Made by a program: the position numbers and the translations under genes. A stretch of 64,000 bases of DNA from JANRLF01 sp033762815 (GTDB lineage Bacteria; Bacteroidota; Bacteroidia; Chitinophagales; CAIOSU01): the NCBI GenBank assembly GCA_033762815.1, contig JANRLF010000004.1:62001-126000 (forward strand), in the 5' to 3' direction. Below, one piece after another: positions 18,263 to 26,267 of the stretch. Positions within the stretch are counted from its first letter, which is position 1. Each line of letters opens with the position of its first letter. The notes beneath the pieces were generated by a model. That model was not told the origin of the DNA. It did not search any database and saw nothing but the letters and a program-made list of their open reading frames with translations.

Positions 18263-19735
18263 CTAGGTTTTAATCCTCATAATCACCTTACTAAACACTT
18301 CATTCATATCCCCTGAAACCTTCCACCAAATGGTGAGGCCGATGAAAAGGATGGACATGATGGCTGAGCGATAGGCTATATCGAGCAACAAACTGTCCAA
18401 TACTGGCAATAACAGATTGATGCCAATAGCAATAAGTGCTATGGCGATAATGACCAAGGTTTTGGCAGAAAAAGGCTGTATATGGTACACCCGCCAGAGA
18501 AAGAAAGACTTGGCGCCATTGTACAGTAAAATGATAGCCGCAGAAGCCATGGCTGCACCAGTGATACCGTAAATGGGTATTACGATATAGTCTGTAGCAA
18601 TTATGAGCAGCAAAAGGCTTAGGTTGAAATATAAATCGAAGCGGAAATACTTAGAATTAAGGATGATTTCCCCATTAACGCCCGTAGCCAAATCAAATAG
18701 TTTAGCCAAAGAAAGGAAGATGATGACCGAGCTGCCTTGGGCATATTCAGGCGGTAAGATGCGGAAAATATTATGCAGGTTGATGTAAATACCCACAAAC
18801 AAAAACAAGCCCACCACCAACTGATTGATGGAGGATTTCTTATAAATACGCTCTACCTTTTCTATTTCATTGTTGAGTAGAAAGCCAGCCAATAAAGGCG
18901 CAGCCACCGTAAGTATAGCCCTGGAAGGCACCAACAATACTTGGCTAAAAAATGCCGCCACTTGATAGATGCCGGTATATCCCTCCCCTATCAATCCTGA
19001 AATCATCAGCTTGTCCACTTCATTGATAGTGATGGTAGTGAGGGTGCCAATAAACACATACCTGCCATACTTGAATATCTCAGTCCTGTTGCCTTTTAGG
19101 TCAATGTGTGTTTGGGTGCCCAGTTCTTTAAAGTAGAAGAGATAAAGCACCAATACCAATGTCGGCAAAGCAAAACCACAAGCGTAGATATATACAAAAG
19201 CATCGAAGCTGATATAACCGAAATAGTAAGCCAACATGCCAGCAATTACAATGAGCCGCCAGAGGATATCACGCAGAAAGGCAGGCATCACCGTACGCAG
19301 CAAGGCACGCGAATAAGCCATATACAACTCAAACAAAGACATGAAAGCCACCATTATGATGGCCATACGGTTGTAGCTGGCAAACAATGGTGAACGCTTG
19401 CCAAACACACTTACAATTTGGGGCTGGAAAAATAGATATGCTATCAAAAACACAAAGAAGCCCAAAGTGGTGAGCAAGAACAAAAAATTGTGCAAGGACT
19501 GCCTTTCGCGGGCACTACCACTAAACTGCGGAAAAAACTTAATAGCCATATACGGTGCCCCAAAGCGCGATAAATGGGAGGTGATTAAAGCGACCGCCAT
19601 TAAGGTACTGGTAAGCCCTATCTGTTCGGGAGTAAAAATATATGGCCCCAATAAACCCGTGTAAAGGTAGCCCAAACCGATACCGATAAAAGATATGGCT
19701 GCATTGGCTATACCCTGTTTACGGATTTCACTCAT
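18263..19735 (-). CDS. Polysaccharide biosynthesis flippase (MATE/MOP superfamily, Wzx-like)
   Basis: A 490-residue integral membrane protein with 12-14 hydrophobic helices and the flippase arrangement. The N-terminal amphipathic opening is RKQGIANAAISFIGIGLGYL, and loops such as GLIGEGYTGIYQVAAFFSQV and FLSLAKLFDLATGVNGEIIL fit oligosaccharide or polysaccharide flippases. The frame extends upstream to 19816, but the ATG at 19735 (MSEIRKQG) fits better: it overlaps the end of the glycosyltransferase reading frame by 8 nt, suggesting translational coupling. It is the last gene of the YfhO-glycosyltransferase-flippase operon. The likely role is lipid-linked glycan export; the sugar is unknown. 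Confidence 0.87.
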   Translation of the reverse strand: MSEIRKQGIANAAISFIGIGLGYLYTGLLGPYIFTPEQIGLTSTLMAVALITSHLSRFGAPYMAIKFFPQFSGSARERQSLHNFLFLLTTLGFFVFLIAYLFFQPQIVSVFGKRSPLFASYNRMAIIMVAFMSLFELYMAYSRALLRTVMPAFLRDILWRLIVIAGMLAYYFGYISFDAFVYIYACGFALPTLVLVLYLFYFKELGTQTHIDLKGNRTEIFKYGRYVFIGTLTTITINEVDKLMISGLIGEGYTGIYQVAAFFSQVLLVPSRAILTVAAPLLAGFLLNNEIEKVERIYKKSSINQLVVGLFLFVGIYINLHNIFRILPPEYAQGSSVIIFLSLAKLFDLATGVNGEIILNSKYFRFDLYFNLSLLLLIIATDYIVIPIYGITGAAMASAAIILLYNGAKSFFLWRVYHIQPFSAKTLVIIAIALIAIGINLLLPVLDSLLLDIAYRSAIMSILFIGLTIWWKVSGDMNEVFSKVIMRIKT

Positions 19736-19946
19736 GCTTGTCGGTGGGTAGGTATTGCGTTCGGATTCGCTGGCATTCTTCTTCTGATAGCCATTCATCG
19801 ATGGCGTGATATCCAAAGGTCCCTAAACGAAATTCTGTTTCGCAGGAAAAACGCTGGTTTACTTCCTTGGGTGCTACTTTTTCCACGTAGCGGCTAAAGA
19901 ACACGTCCTCATTGATTTTAACATCGAAACCTAAAAACTTTTTCAT
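19728..19946 (-). CDS. C-terminal fragment of DUF5672 glycosyltransferase (frame-shifted from 19949-20473)
   Basis: This 72-codon frame encodes MKKFLGFDVKINEDVFFSRY and then FGYHAIDEWLSEEE. It holds the EDVFFS and FG-H elements that in DUF5672 proteins follow directly on the GGNGGFSIRN motif of the upstream frame. It lies in the -1 frame relative to that piece and starts 2 nt after its stop. The frame is open well upstream of this ATG, back to a TGA about 140 nt before it. Either one base was lost or gained (true or sequencing), or a functional two-piece or frameshifted protein exists. The end overlaps the flippase start by 8 nt. Confidence 0.7.
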   Translation of the reverse strand: MKKFLGFDVKINEDVFFSRYVEKVAPKEVNQRFSCETEFRLGTFGYHAIDEWLSEEECQRIRTQYLPTDKHE

Positions 19947-19948
19947 GC

Positions 19949-20473
19949 TTAATAGCCCATTTGTCCTTTGTTCTTTCCCGTTTTGTTCTTGATAAACATA
20001 CGGCGGAATTTCATGCGCATTAATGTTAACACCAAGCCAAGGCTGGGATAAGCGTTGCCATATTTTTCAATGGCGGCTATCATCGCCTTGGGGTTGCGGA
20101 TGCTGAAGCCGCCATTGCCACCCCTATGCCTGAACGGCCAGGGTGCACCCACATAGTCCCATTGCAAAAACTCCTCTACACCTATTCGCAGTATAGCACT
20201 GTCGGTTTGGAACATTAAGATGCGCTCGTATTTAGTTAAGGGCTGCCAAAACGCGGTGCTCATCAGCAATTGGTTATAATCTTTGATGCTATTGATCACC
20301 ACCTGTGTCAAGTGATAATCCAGACCTTGTAATTCTTTTTCTACAAATGACCCGTTGCCTGCCGAGCAAAAAACCTCCAAATGCCAATCCTTAGGTAAAT
20401 ATTGCAGATGCGCCCGTACTATGTCGCCATAGCCCGATACCTCTCTGGTTTCGATAATGACGGCCGCATACAT
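19949..20473 (-). CDS. N-terminal part of DUF5672-type glycosyltransferase
   Basis: This is a 174-residue frame. AVIIETREVSGYGDIVRAHL opens the nucleotide-sugar fold; MFQTDSAILRIGVEEFLQWD and YVGAPW, then GGNGGFSIRNPKAMIAAIEK, are the hallmark order of DUF5672 glycosyltransferases. The protein stops early after a Lys-rich tail (IKNKTGKNKGQMGY), and the missing C-terminal third is encoded in the next frame at 19728-19946. Its ATG sits one nucleotide after the YfhO stop, so the genes are coupled. Cytoplasmic sugar transfer to a surface glycan is inferred from the neighbouring flippase and YfhO genes. Confidence 0.75.
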   Translation of the reverse strand: MYAAVIIETREVSGYGDIVRAHLQYLPKDWHLEVFCSAGNGSFVEKELQGLDYHLTQVVINSIKDYNQLLMSTAFWQPLTKYERILMFQTDSAILRIGVEEFLQWDYVGAPWPFRHRGGNGGFSIRNPKAMIAAIEKYGNAYPSLGLVLTLMRMKFRRMFIKNKTGKNKGQMGY

Positions 20474-20474
20474 G

Positions 20475-23054
20475 TTACTTTTTGTTGGGTTTGCCTATGG
20501 TTTTGCCTGTTGTTGTCGGGGCCGTGGTTTTAGTCACCATCGGTGCTGGTTGATAGGTTTTCACCGCCCTATAAATAGTGAAACCGATAAGACCCAAAAT
20601 CAATAAGGAAGCAATCAGGGAAACAATGTTTCCTTGGGCATAGAAAGCAGGTTGGAACCTGAATTCAATCTTATGTTCGCCCGCTGGTATTTGCAGGGCA
20701 CGCAGCACATAGTTGGCTCTCAAGTGCGGCACAGGTTTGCCATCAATATATGCTTGCCAGTCCTTTCCATCCTTGTACCATATCTCTGAAAAAACCGCCA
20801 GTTGCGGTGCAGCAGCTTTGGAAGTATAGGTAAGATAATCAGGCTGATAACTAGTGAGCTGTATACTACCACTTGTATCGGTACTTGGGGTAAAACCTGA
20901 TAAATCCTTTTCAAAAGTACTGCGCATAATGGCGGTTACCTTCGGATTGAAACTTCCTAATGAAGCCATTTCCTCATCGGCAGTTTTTACCCATTTAATG
21001 TTCTGTACAAACCATGCATTGCCTAATGCACCACTATTAACTGCTACTTGTTGTGCACTTTCCCCAAAAATAAAGTAACGGGCATTCAACATATTCAGTG
21101 CTGGCAGGTTGGTAGGTAGTTGTCCTTGTTTGGCTCCTGCTTGTAAGGTATTCAGGTCATTGGTCAATTGCCTTTCAATCAATTCCTGATAAATACGCAG
21201 CTTGGCCGCATGGTAGCCCCCGATGGACTTATGGAAATAAGAAGGCATGGCATCTTGCCAAATACCGCCTGTCATGTCCAGTACCCTATAATTAGGGTCT
21301 TTATCCTGTAATACCGCCAAATCAGCCTCGGAAGGTTTGAAATTGCTTTCGAACTGCGCTTCGCTAACAAAATCGCTGCTGCTGAAGTAACGCTTATCTA
21401 CCGTCCATAAATCAACTAACACCAGCAATCCCAAACCAGCCAAAAAATATTGAGGTTGAAGTTTTTTCTTCAAAAAAGCCTGTATCAAACCCACACAAAT
21501 ACCTAATAGTAATATAGCCCTAATGGCATCTTGGCGAAGCAGGGCTTTTCTGTCCCTGATTATATCTTCCAATAAACCCGCTTGGCTCAATCTGTCGGCA
21601 TTTTCCGTAGACCCCTTGAAATCCATGAACATGCTGCCAAGGAAGCCAAAAATAATCAGCACCCCTAAGGTAATGCCTACCGCTATTTTAATACCTCGGC
21701 TTATCGCAGCATCGTTACTATTGCTTTCATAGAGTTCTTTTACCGCCAAAAAAGCCAAAAACACAAATACCACATTGGTAAGGGTCAATATCATGCTGGG
21801 TGTTCTAAACTTATTGAACATGGGCAGGGTATCGAACAAGAAATAATTGAGTGAAGAAAAATTGCTTCCCCATGACATCATGATGCTAAGAATGGCAATA
21901 GCCAGCAATGCCCACTTCACCGGGCTTTTGACTATAAAAAGCCCGAGTACAAATAGAAAACACACAATGACACCAAAATACACCGGACCCGAAGTAAAAG
22001 GTTGGTCGCCAAAATAATAGGCTGCACCTAATTGTTGGCCGGCTGATTTTTCGGCCTGCTCCTTACTCATCCCATACTGCTGCTGAAAACCATTTACATA
22101 TTGCGGGAAAAGCTTATCATAGGCTTCTGAGCCAGCATAATCTTGTGAAGAACCGCCCCCTTTAAAATTAGGTAGTATCAAAGTCATGGTTTCGTCAATC
22201 CCATAGCTCCAACGAAAGGCATACTCCTTATCCAAGCCACCTTCCGATGTTTCTTTGTTAACAGTGGTCAACTCGGTTTTGCCTCCCCGAATAGTGGCTT
22301 TTGCATAGTCCCAGGTGCCCCACAACTGCGTTGTATTGCTCGCAGCAGCCAATACTGTCCCTAGTGCCAAAATGCCTACCGCTTTTCCCAATACAGGCAA
22401 TTGCTTTTTCAAAATGGCTTCCACAATAAAGTATAGGCCCAATATGACACAGGCAATAAAGGTGTAGTAAGTAATCTGAAAGTGGTTGGCCCTTAATTGT
22501 AACGACAAGAACACAGCGAATATGGACGCTCCAGTGAGCAAATTACCTCTAAAGGCAAGGAACAAGCCGCCCAATATTGGGGCTATATAGGCCATAGCCC
22601 ACACCTTGTTCAAGTGGCCCGCCTCGATACTGATGAGATTGAAAGAGCCAAAAGCAAAGGCGATGGAACCTATAATTCCTATCCAATGATTGCGCGCAAT
22701 GGGGAACAACATAATATAAAAGCCCAACATGAGCATGAAGAGGTAATAAATTTCGTGGATGTAGATGTTTTGCAACCATACCCCTATTTGGCCAATTAAA
22801 TTAGCCGGATATGCCAGCCAAATCTGAATAGAGGGCATACCGCTGAACATGGAGTTTGTCCAAAGCGTTTGCTCACCTGTTTTGGCCACATGTTCCGTTA
22901 TTTCATGCTGCTGACCCATAGCCTGTACGTAATCGTGTTGCTCCAGCCTTTCCCCACTTAACAGGGGTGCCAAATACACAGCCGATAAAAGCGTAAAAAT
23001 AGCTACTGCTATTAGGTGGGGCAGTAATCTTTCCTTAAAAAATAAGTTGTTCAT
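20475..23054 (-). CDS. YfhO-family multi-pass membrane protein
   Basis: An 859-residue protein with about a dozen transmembrane helices in the first 520 residues and near the C-terminus, plus a periplasmic part. Motifs of the YfhO family are visible: FSGMPSIQIW near the start, a GNLLTGASIFAVFLSLQLRA stretch, YNKLFPQYVNGF-like text and a C-terminal beta region ending AGEHKIEFRFQP before the last helix. In Firmicutes, YfhO acts in glycosylating lipoteichoic acid; Bacteroidota homologues are uncharacterised but look like GT-C-type sugar transferases. It is first in an operon with the DUF5672 glycosyltransferase and flippase, which supports a glycan role. Confidence 0.88.
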   Translation of the reverse strand: MNNLFFKERLLPHLIAVAIFTLLSAVYLAPLLSGERLEQHDYVQAMGQQHEITEHVAKTGEQTLWTNSMFSGMPSIQIWLAYPANLIGQIGVWLQNIYIHEIYYLFMLMLGFYIMLFPIARNHWIGIIGSIAFAFGSFNLISIEAGHLNKVWAMAYIAPILGGLFLAFRGNLLTGASIFAVFLSLQLRANHFQITYYTFIACVILGLYFIVEAILKKQLPVLGKAVGILALGTVLAAASNTTQLWGTWDYAKATIRGGKTELTTVNKETSEGGLDKEYAFRWSYGIDETMTLILPNFKGGGSSQDYAGSEAYDKLFPQYVNGFQQQYGMSKEQAEKSAGQQLGAAYYFGDQPFTSGPVYFGVIVCFLFVLGLFIVKSPVKWALLAIAILSIMMSWGSNFSSLNYFLFDTLPMFNKFRTPSMILTLTNVVFVFLAFLAVKELYESNSNDAAISRGIKIAVGITLGVLIIFGFLGSMFMDFKGSTENADRLSQAGLLEDIIRDRKALLRQDAIRAILLLGICVGLIQAFLKKKLQPQYFLAGLGLLVLVDLWTVDKRYFSSSDFVSEAQFESNFKPSEADLAVLQDKDPNYRVLDMTGGIWQDAMPSYFHKSIGGYHAAKLRIYQELIERQLTNDLNTLQAGAKQGQLPTNLPALNMLNARYFIFGESAQQVAVNSGALGNAWFVQNIKWVKTADEEMASLGSFNPKVTAIMRSTFEKDLSGFTPSTDTSGSIQLTSYQPDYLTYTSKAAAPQLAVFSEIWYKDGKDWQAYIDGKPVPHLRANYVLRALQIPAGEHKIEFRFQPAFYAQGNIVSLIASLLILGLIGFTIYRAVKTYQPAPMVTKTTAPTTTGKTIGKPNKK

Positions 23055-23108
23055 AGCACCGATTTCAAAGCGGGATAAAAGTAATATTATTTAGGCGAAT
23101 GGTACAAT

Positions 23109-23567
23109 TCACCATTCACCAGCCGCTTTTAAAACAGTTTCGTAAATACTTTCCGAAAAATAGAAATCGGTGGTGCGAACCTTTTCTAAAATAGGCTTTA
23201 CGCTGCTGACAACATTGCATTGTTTAGCTTTCAGAATAACGCCAAATGTACCGGTAAAAGGCACTTTCATGTTTTGAGCCACTCTGCGCGCCATTAAATC
23301 ATCCAAAACCAGAATTGAATCCTTTATTTCATAAGACAAAGCTATAGCACTAGCTTCTCCTATATCAAGTAAAACTATTAACTTTTGCAACAACTCCTTA
23401 TCGCCTACAGATTGGATATTTAACCAATCGGGAAGTTGCCTTCCAAATTCTTTCGCAATTTCAGGACTAGTGTATGCACTTGTGTAAACTGCTGGTAATA
23501 AATGTAACTCGTTAATTTTGGTGAGTAAAATCAAGCAGCTTGTATCCGCAATGACCGCATTAGGCAT
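23109..23567 (-). CDS. PIN-domain toxin (DUF3368 type)
   Basis: A 152-residue protein starting MPNAVIADTSCLILLTKINE. The first PIN aspartate (ADTS), the middle acidic segment LDIGEASAIALSYE and the downstream LVLDDLMARRVAQ segment are all present, so the metal site for RNase activity looks whole. A longer frame to 23642 exists, but the ATG at 23567 overlaps the antitoxin stop by 8 nt, the usual coupled layout. In DUF3368/UPF0175 pairs the PIN protein is thought to be the toxin. The gene sits between the YfhO operon and a divergent dehydrogenase gene. Confidence 0.85.
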   Translation of the reverse strand: MPNAVIADTSCLILLTKINELHLLPAVYTSAYTSPEIAKEFGRQLPDWLNIQSVGDKELLQKLIVLLDIGEASAIALSYEIKDSILVLDDLMARRVAQNMKVPFTGTFGVILKAKQCNVVSSVKPILEKVRTTDFYFSESIYETVLKAAGEW

Positions 23568-23787
23568 TCTCAAAATCTTTGAGAATATCCGATTCAGGAT
23601 AATTAAAAAGAGAAACACTGTATCGCGATAATGACTCTGCAAATTCCATGGCTTCCATCCCTGCTAGTTGTGCAGCTTGTGCCAAAGTAAGTTTACCGGC
23701 CTCAAACAGTTTTGCAGCCAAAAAAACGACCACTTCATCTGGGTCAAGATCCAGCTTATCTGGTAAATTTAATTGGACCGTTCTCAT
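23560..23787 (-). CDS. UPF0175-family antitoxin
   Basis: A 75-residue protein: an N-terminal strand MRTVQLNLPDKLDLDPDEVV followed by helices with LAAKLFEAGKLTLAQAAQLA, the helix-turn-helix-like core of UPF0175. These small proteins accompany DUF3368 PIN toxins and are presumed to neutralise them and autoregulate by DNA binding. The gene overlaps the toxin start by 8 nt. A control region would lie in the 118 nt shared with the divergent dehydrogenase gene, but no clear operator was seen there. Confidence 0.83.
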   Translation of the reverse strand: MRTVQLNLPDKLDLDPDEVVVFLAAKLFEAGKLTLAQAAQLAGMEAMEFAESLSRYSVSLFNYPESDILKDFENA

Positions 23788-23905
23788 AAAACCAAAAATA
23801 AACTATAATGTATTTATTCACAACAACCCGTTTCAATTACGTTTAGTGCGGAAAGTATGCTGGGTAGCGAAAAGCAATTTTACTATTTTTGAAAAAATTA
23901 TTTTC

Positions 23906-24841
23906 ATGCCTGAAAGGATACTGATAACGGGAGCGAACGGACAAATAGGCAGCGAACTCTCTTTGGCTTTGTCCAAAATTTACGGAGAGGAAAATATTAT
24001 CAACACCGACATTAAGTATCCCTCAAAACAACAGGGCATTTTTGAGCAGTTGGACATTTTAGATGAACAGCGATTGGCACAGTTGGTGGGCGATTACCGG
24101 GTTAGCCAAATCTATCACCTAGCGGCCATTTTATCCGCAGCGGGGGAACAGAAACCCAAAAAGGCCTGGGAAATTAACATGACCGGCTTGTTCAATGTTT
24201 TGGATACGGCAGTCAATCTAAAGGTAGCTAAGGTGTTTTGGCCTAGCACCATTGCCGTTTTTGGCAATAGCACCCCAAAAAACAACACCCCCCAACACAC
24301 TGTGGCAGAACCACAAACCGTATATGGCATCAGTAAACTAGCGGGAGAAAATTGGTGCCAATACTATTTTGAACATAAGGGCTTAGATGTGCGCAGCCTT
24401 CGCTATCCGGGCTTGATTAGCTACCTCTCCCCTCCTGGGGGCGGCACTACGGATTATGCCGTGGACATTTTTTACCAAGCCCTTGAAAAGGGTAGCTATG
24501 AATGTTTTTTGGCAGAAGACACTCGCCTGCCTATGATGTACATGCCCGATGCCATTAGGGCTACCATTGAACTGATGCAGGCACCTGCTGAGCAAATCAG
24601 TATTAGGACCAGTTACAACATTGCCGCCTTGAGCTTTACACCAGCGGAGCTTGCCAAAGCCATACAAAAACACTTAGGGCATTTCAAAATTACCTACCAA
24701 CCGGATTACCGCCAGCAAATTGCCGCAACTTGGCCAGGTTCCATTGACGATAGCCAAGCCAGAAAGGATTGGCATTGGCAGCCCGCATATTCCATAGATA
24801 AAATGACTAAGGATATGATTGGGAATTTATCTCTTAAATAG
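23906..24841 (+). CDS. NAD-dependent epimerase/dehydratase, probable L-threonine 3-dehydrogenase (SDR type)
   Basis: A 311-residue extended SDR. The ATG at 23906 gives MPERILITGANGQIGSELSL with the NAD-binding GxxGxxG loop at the very start; the longer upstream frame is antisense to the antitoxin. The active-site pair is Y and K in VYGISKLAGE. The run SLRYPGLISYLSPPGGGTTDY matches the UDP-galactose-epimerase-like threonine dehydrogenases rather than sugar epimerases. Such enzymes oxidise L-threonine to 2-amino-3-oxobutyrate. No Kbl partner gene is adjacent. The fold is certain and the substrate likely. Confidence 0.87.
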   Translation: MPERILITGANGQIGSELSLALSKIYGEENIINTDIKYPSKQQGIFEQLDILDEQRLAQLVGDYRVSQIYHLAAILSAAGEQKPKKAWEINMTGLFNVLDTAVNLKVAKVFWPSTIAVFGNSTPKNNTPQHTVAEPQTVYGISKLAGENWCQYYFEHKGLDVRSLRYPGLISYLSPPGGGTTDYAVDIFYQALEKGSYECFLAEDTRLPMMYMPDAIRATIELMQAPAEQISIRTSYNIAALSFTPAELAKAIQKHLGHFKITYQPDYRQQIAATWPGSIDDSQARKDWHWQPAYSIDKMTKDMIGNLSLK

Positions 24842-24883
24842 CCATTCACTATTGCGAAATTTAAAGCTTATTCAAGAGTTGGC

Positions 24884-24913
24884 TTTTGACATTAAATTTA
24901 AATAGCTAATTTG
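24884..24913 (+). promoter_or_regulatory. Candidate promoter of lipoprotein gene 24946
   Basis: TTTTG at 24884-24888, an 18-nt spacer and TAATTTG at 24907-24913 resemble the Bacteroidota -33/-7 promoter (TTTG and TAnnTTTG), although the -7 box is one base short. It lies 33 nt upstream of the ATG in a very AT-rich gap. Confidence 0.4.
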
Positions 24914-24945
24914 CATCCTAATCATTATACGTAATTTTTAGGCTG

Positions 24946-25488
24946 ATGAAAAGTTTCTTTAGTTACATTATTGTATTCTGTAGTTTTATATTTTTTACTT
25001 CCTGTTGCAATGAAACAGAAGTCTGCTATATAGAAAAAGTCCCTTATACTGCTATTGAAGAGTGGAATGAAGATGGAAAGTATGAAGTCCTAGATGCCAA
25101 ATATCAAACTGACAATATTTGTTTAGAAAAAGGTTTTTTCGGTTTAAGTTGTACTAAATACAGATGGTTTGTTAAAACTTGGGCTATAATCAAAAACGTT
25201 GATAAAGAACCTGGTTCTTTTGCTATAAACCAAACTTTTGAGACATTAGCAAGAGGGGTTGTTACTCGAAGAAGCGAAAGCAAAACACTACAACCTGGTG
25301 AAAGCTATAATTTTATTGTAGAATACGATTTAGAAAATGCTAATCAAGATTACAAAGTGCATAGTTATTCGGTAATACCACCAAAATTGACAAGACAGAA
25401 GCAAGTAACAAAATTTCAAAATATAAAGAGATACAGAAAGTGTAATTCTTGCAATGATGATTGTAAAAACAATTGCGATAGCGAGTAA
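24946..25488 (+). CDS. Orphan lipoprotein, Cys-rich C-terminus
   Basis: A 180-residue protein that I do not recognise. The start MKSFFSYIIVFCSFIFFTSC is a lipoprotein signal with lipobox FTSC, so C20 would be lipidated. The body (residues 25-150) has alternating strands (YRWFVKTWAIIKNVDKEP, QPGESYNFIVEYDLENA) like an Ig- or FxLD-type beta-sandwich. The tail CNSCNDDCKNNCDSE packs four cysteines in twelve residues. The gene is visibly more AT-rich than its neighbours and has its own promoter-like element, so recent acquisition is possible. It is convergent with rlmB. The function is unknown. Confidence 0.75.
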   Translation: MKSFFSYIIVFCSFIFFTSCCNETEVCYIEKVPYTAIEEWNEDGKYEVLDAKYQTDNICLEKGFFGLSCTKYRWFVKTWAIIKNVDKEPGSFAINQTFETLARGVVTRRSESKTLQPGESYNFIVEYDLENANQDYKVHSYSVIPPKLTRQKQVTKFQNIKRYRKCNSCNDDCKNNCDSE

Positions 25489-25513
25489 ACACAATCTATC
25501 TTAAGCAGCAACG

Positions 25514-26263
25514 TTATGCAGGGATTGTCCTTTGCCGCTGAACTTCATATAGCACTATCCCAGCTGATACCGAAACGTTCAAAGAATCGAGTTCACCTAT
25601 CATGGGGATATAAAAACGGGCATTGGCCTTGGCGGCAACTGATGGAGAAACTCCTTTCTCTTCCGAGCCTAAAATGACCGCTACTGGAACGGTAAAATCA
25701 CATTGGGATAAAGGTTTTCCGCCCTTCACATCTGATGAATAGACCTGTATGCCGTTCAAATTGAAAAAATCGATGGCATCGGTTAAAAACCGCACCTTAC
25801 AAATAGGCACCTTATTCAATGCTCCAGCGGAAGCTTTCATGGCATCACCGCTTAAAAGGGCACTACCTTTGGCCGGTACTACTATGGCATCGGCACCTAG
25901 GCATTCAGCACTACGGGCTATGGCCCCAAAATTACGCACATCGGTTATTTGGTCCAGTATCAGGAACAACGGTGTCCTACCATCAGCATACACTTTCTCC
26001 AATATATCCTCAATCAAATAATAGGTAAGTACCGATGCATAACCTATAACACCCTGGTGGTTTTTTCGGGTGATGCTGTTCAGTTTTTGCAGCGGGACAA
26101 ACTGCACCGGTATGCCCGCAGCATTGGCCAAGGTAATGATTTGCTTCAGCTCAGGTGCCGTAGTTGGTTTTTGCACCAACAGCTTTTCAAAGGGCTTTTC
26201 CTCTTTTAAGGCTTCCAGTATTGGATGCCTACCATAAATAAGATAGTCCTCGCTGCTGGCCAC
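25514..26263 (-). CDS. rlmB: 23S rRNA (guanosine-2'-O-)-methyltransferase RlmB (SpoU/TrmH family)
   Basis: A 249-residue SPOUT methyltransferase. An N-terminal RNA-binding substrate domain (YLIYGRHPILEAL...QKPTTAPE) precedes the knotted catalytic domain with DQITDVRNFGAIARSAECLG (motif 1), VAVILGSEEKGVS (motif 2) and IPMIGELDSLNVSVSAGIVL (motif 3). RlmB modifies G2251 of 23S rRNA; relatives with other sites cannot be excluded. It starts 4 nt after the stop of the DUF2723 gene, so the two are probably transcribed together, although their roles differ. Confidence 0.9.
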   Translation of the reverse strand: MASSEDYLIYGRHPILEALKEEKPFEKLLVQKPTTAPELKQIITLANAAGIPVQFVPLQKLNSITRKNHQGVIGYASVLTYYLIEDILEKVYADGRTPLFLILDQITDVRNFGAIARSAECLGADAIVVPAKGSALLSGDAMKASAGALNKVPICKVRFLTDAIDFFNLNGIQVYSSDVKGGKPLSQCDFTVPVAVILGSEEKGVSPSVAAKANARFYIPMIGELDSLNVSVSAGIVLYEVQRQRTIPA

Positions 26264-26267
26264 CGCT

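Noticed and set aside
23648..23905. N-terminal extension of the threonine-dehydrogenase-like gene
   Set aside because: It runs antisense through the antitoxin gene, and the NAD-binding loop normally sits at the very N-terminus, as with the ATG at 23906.
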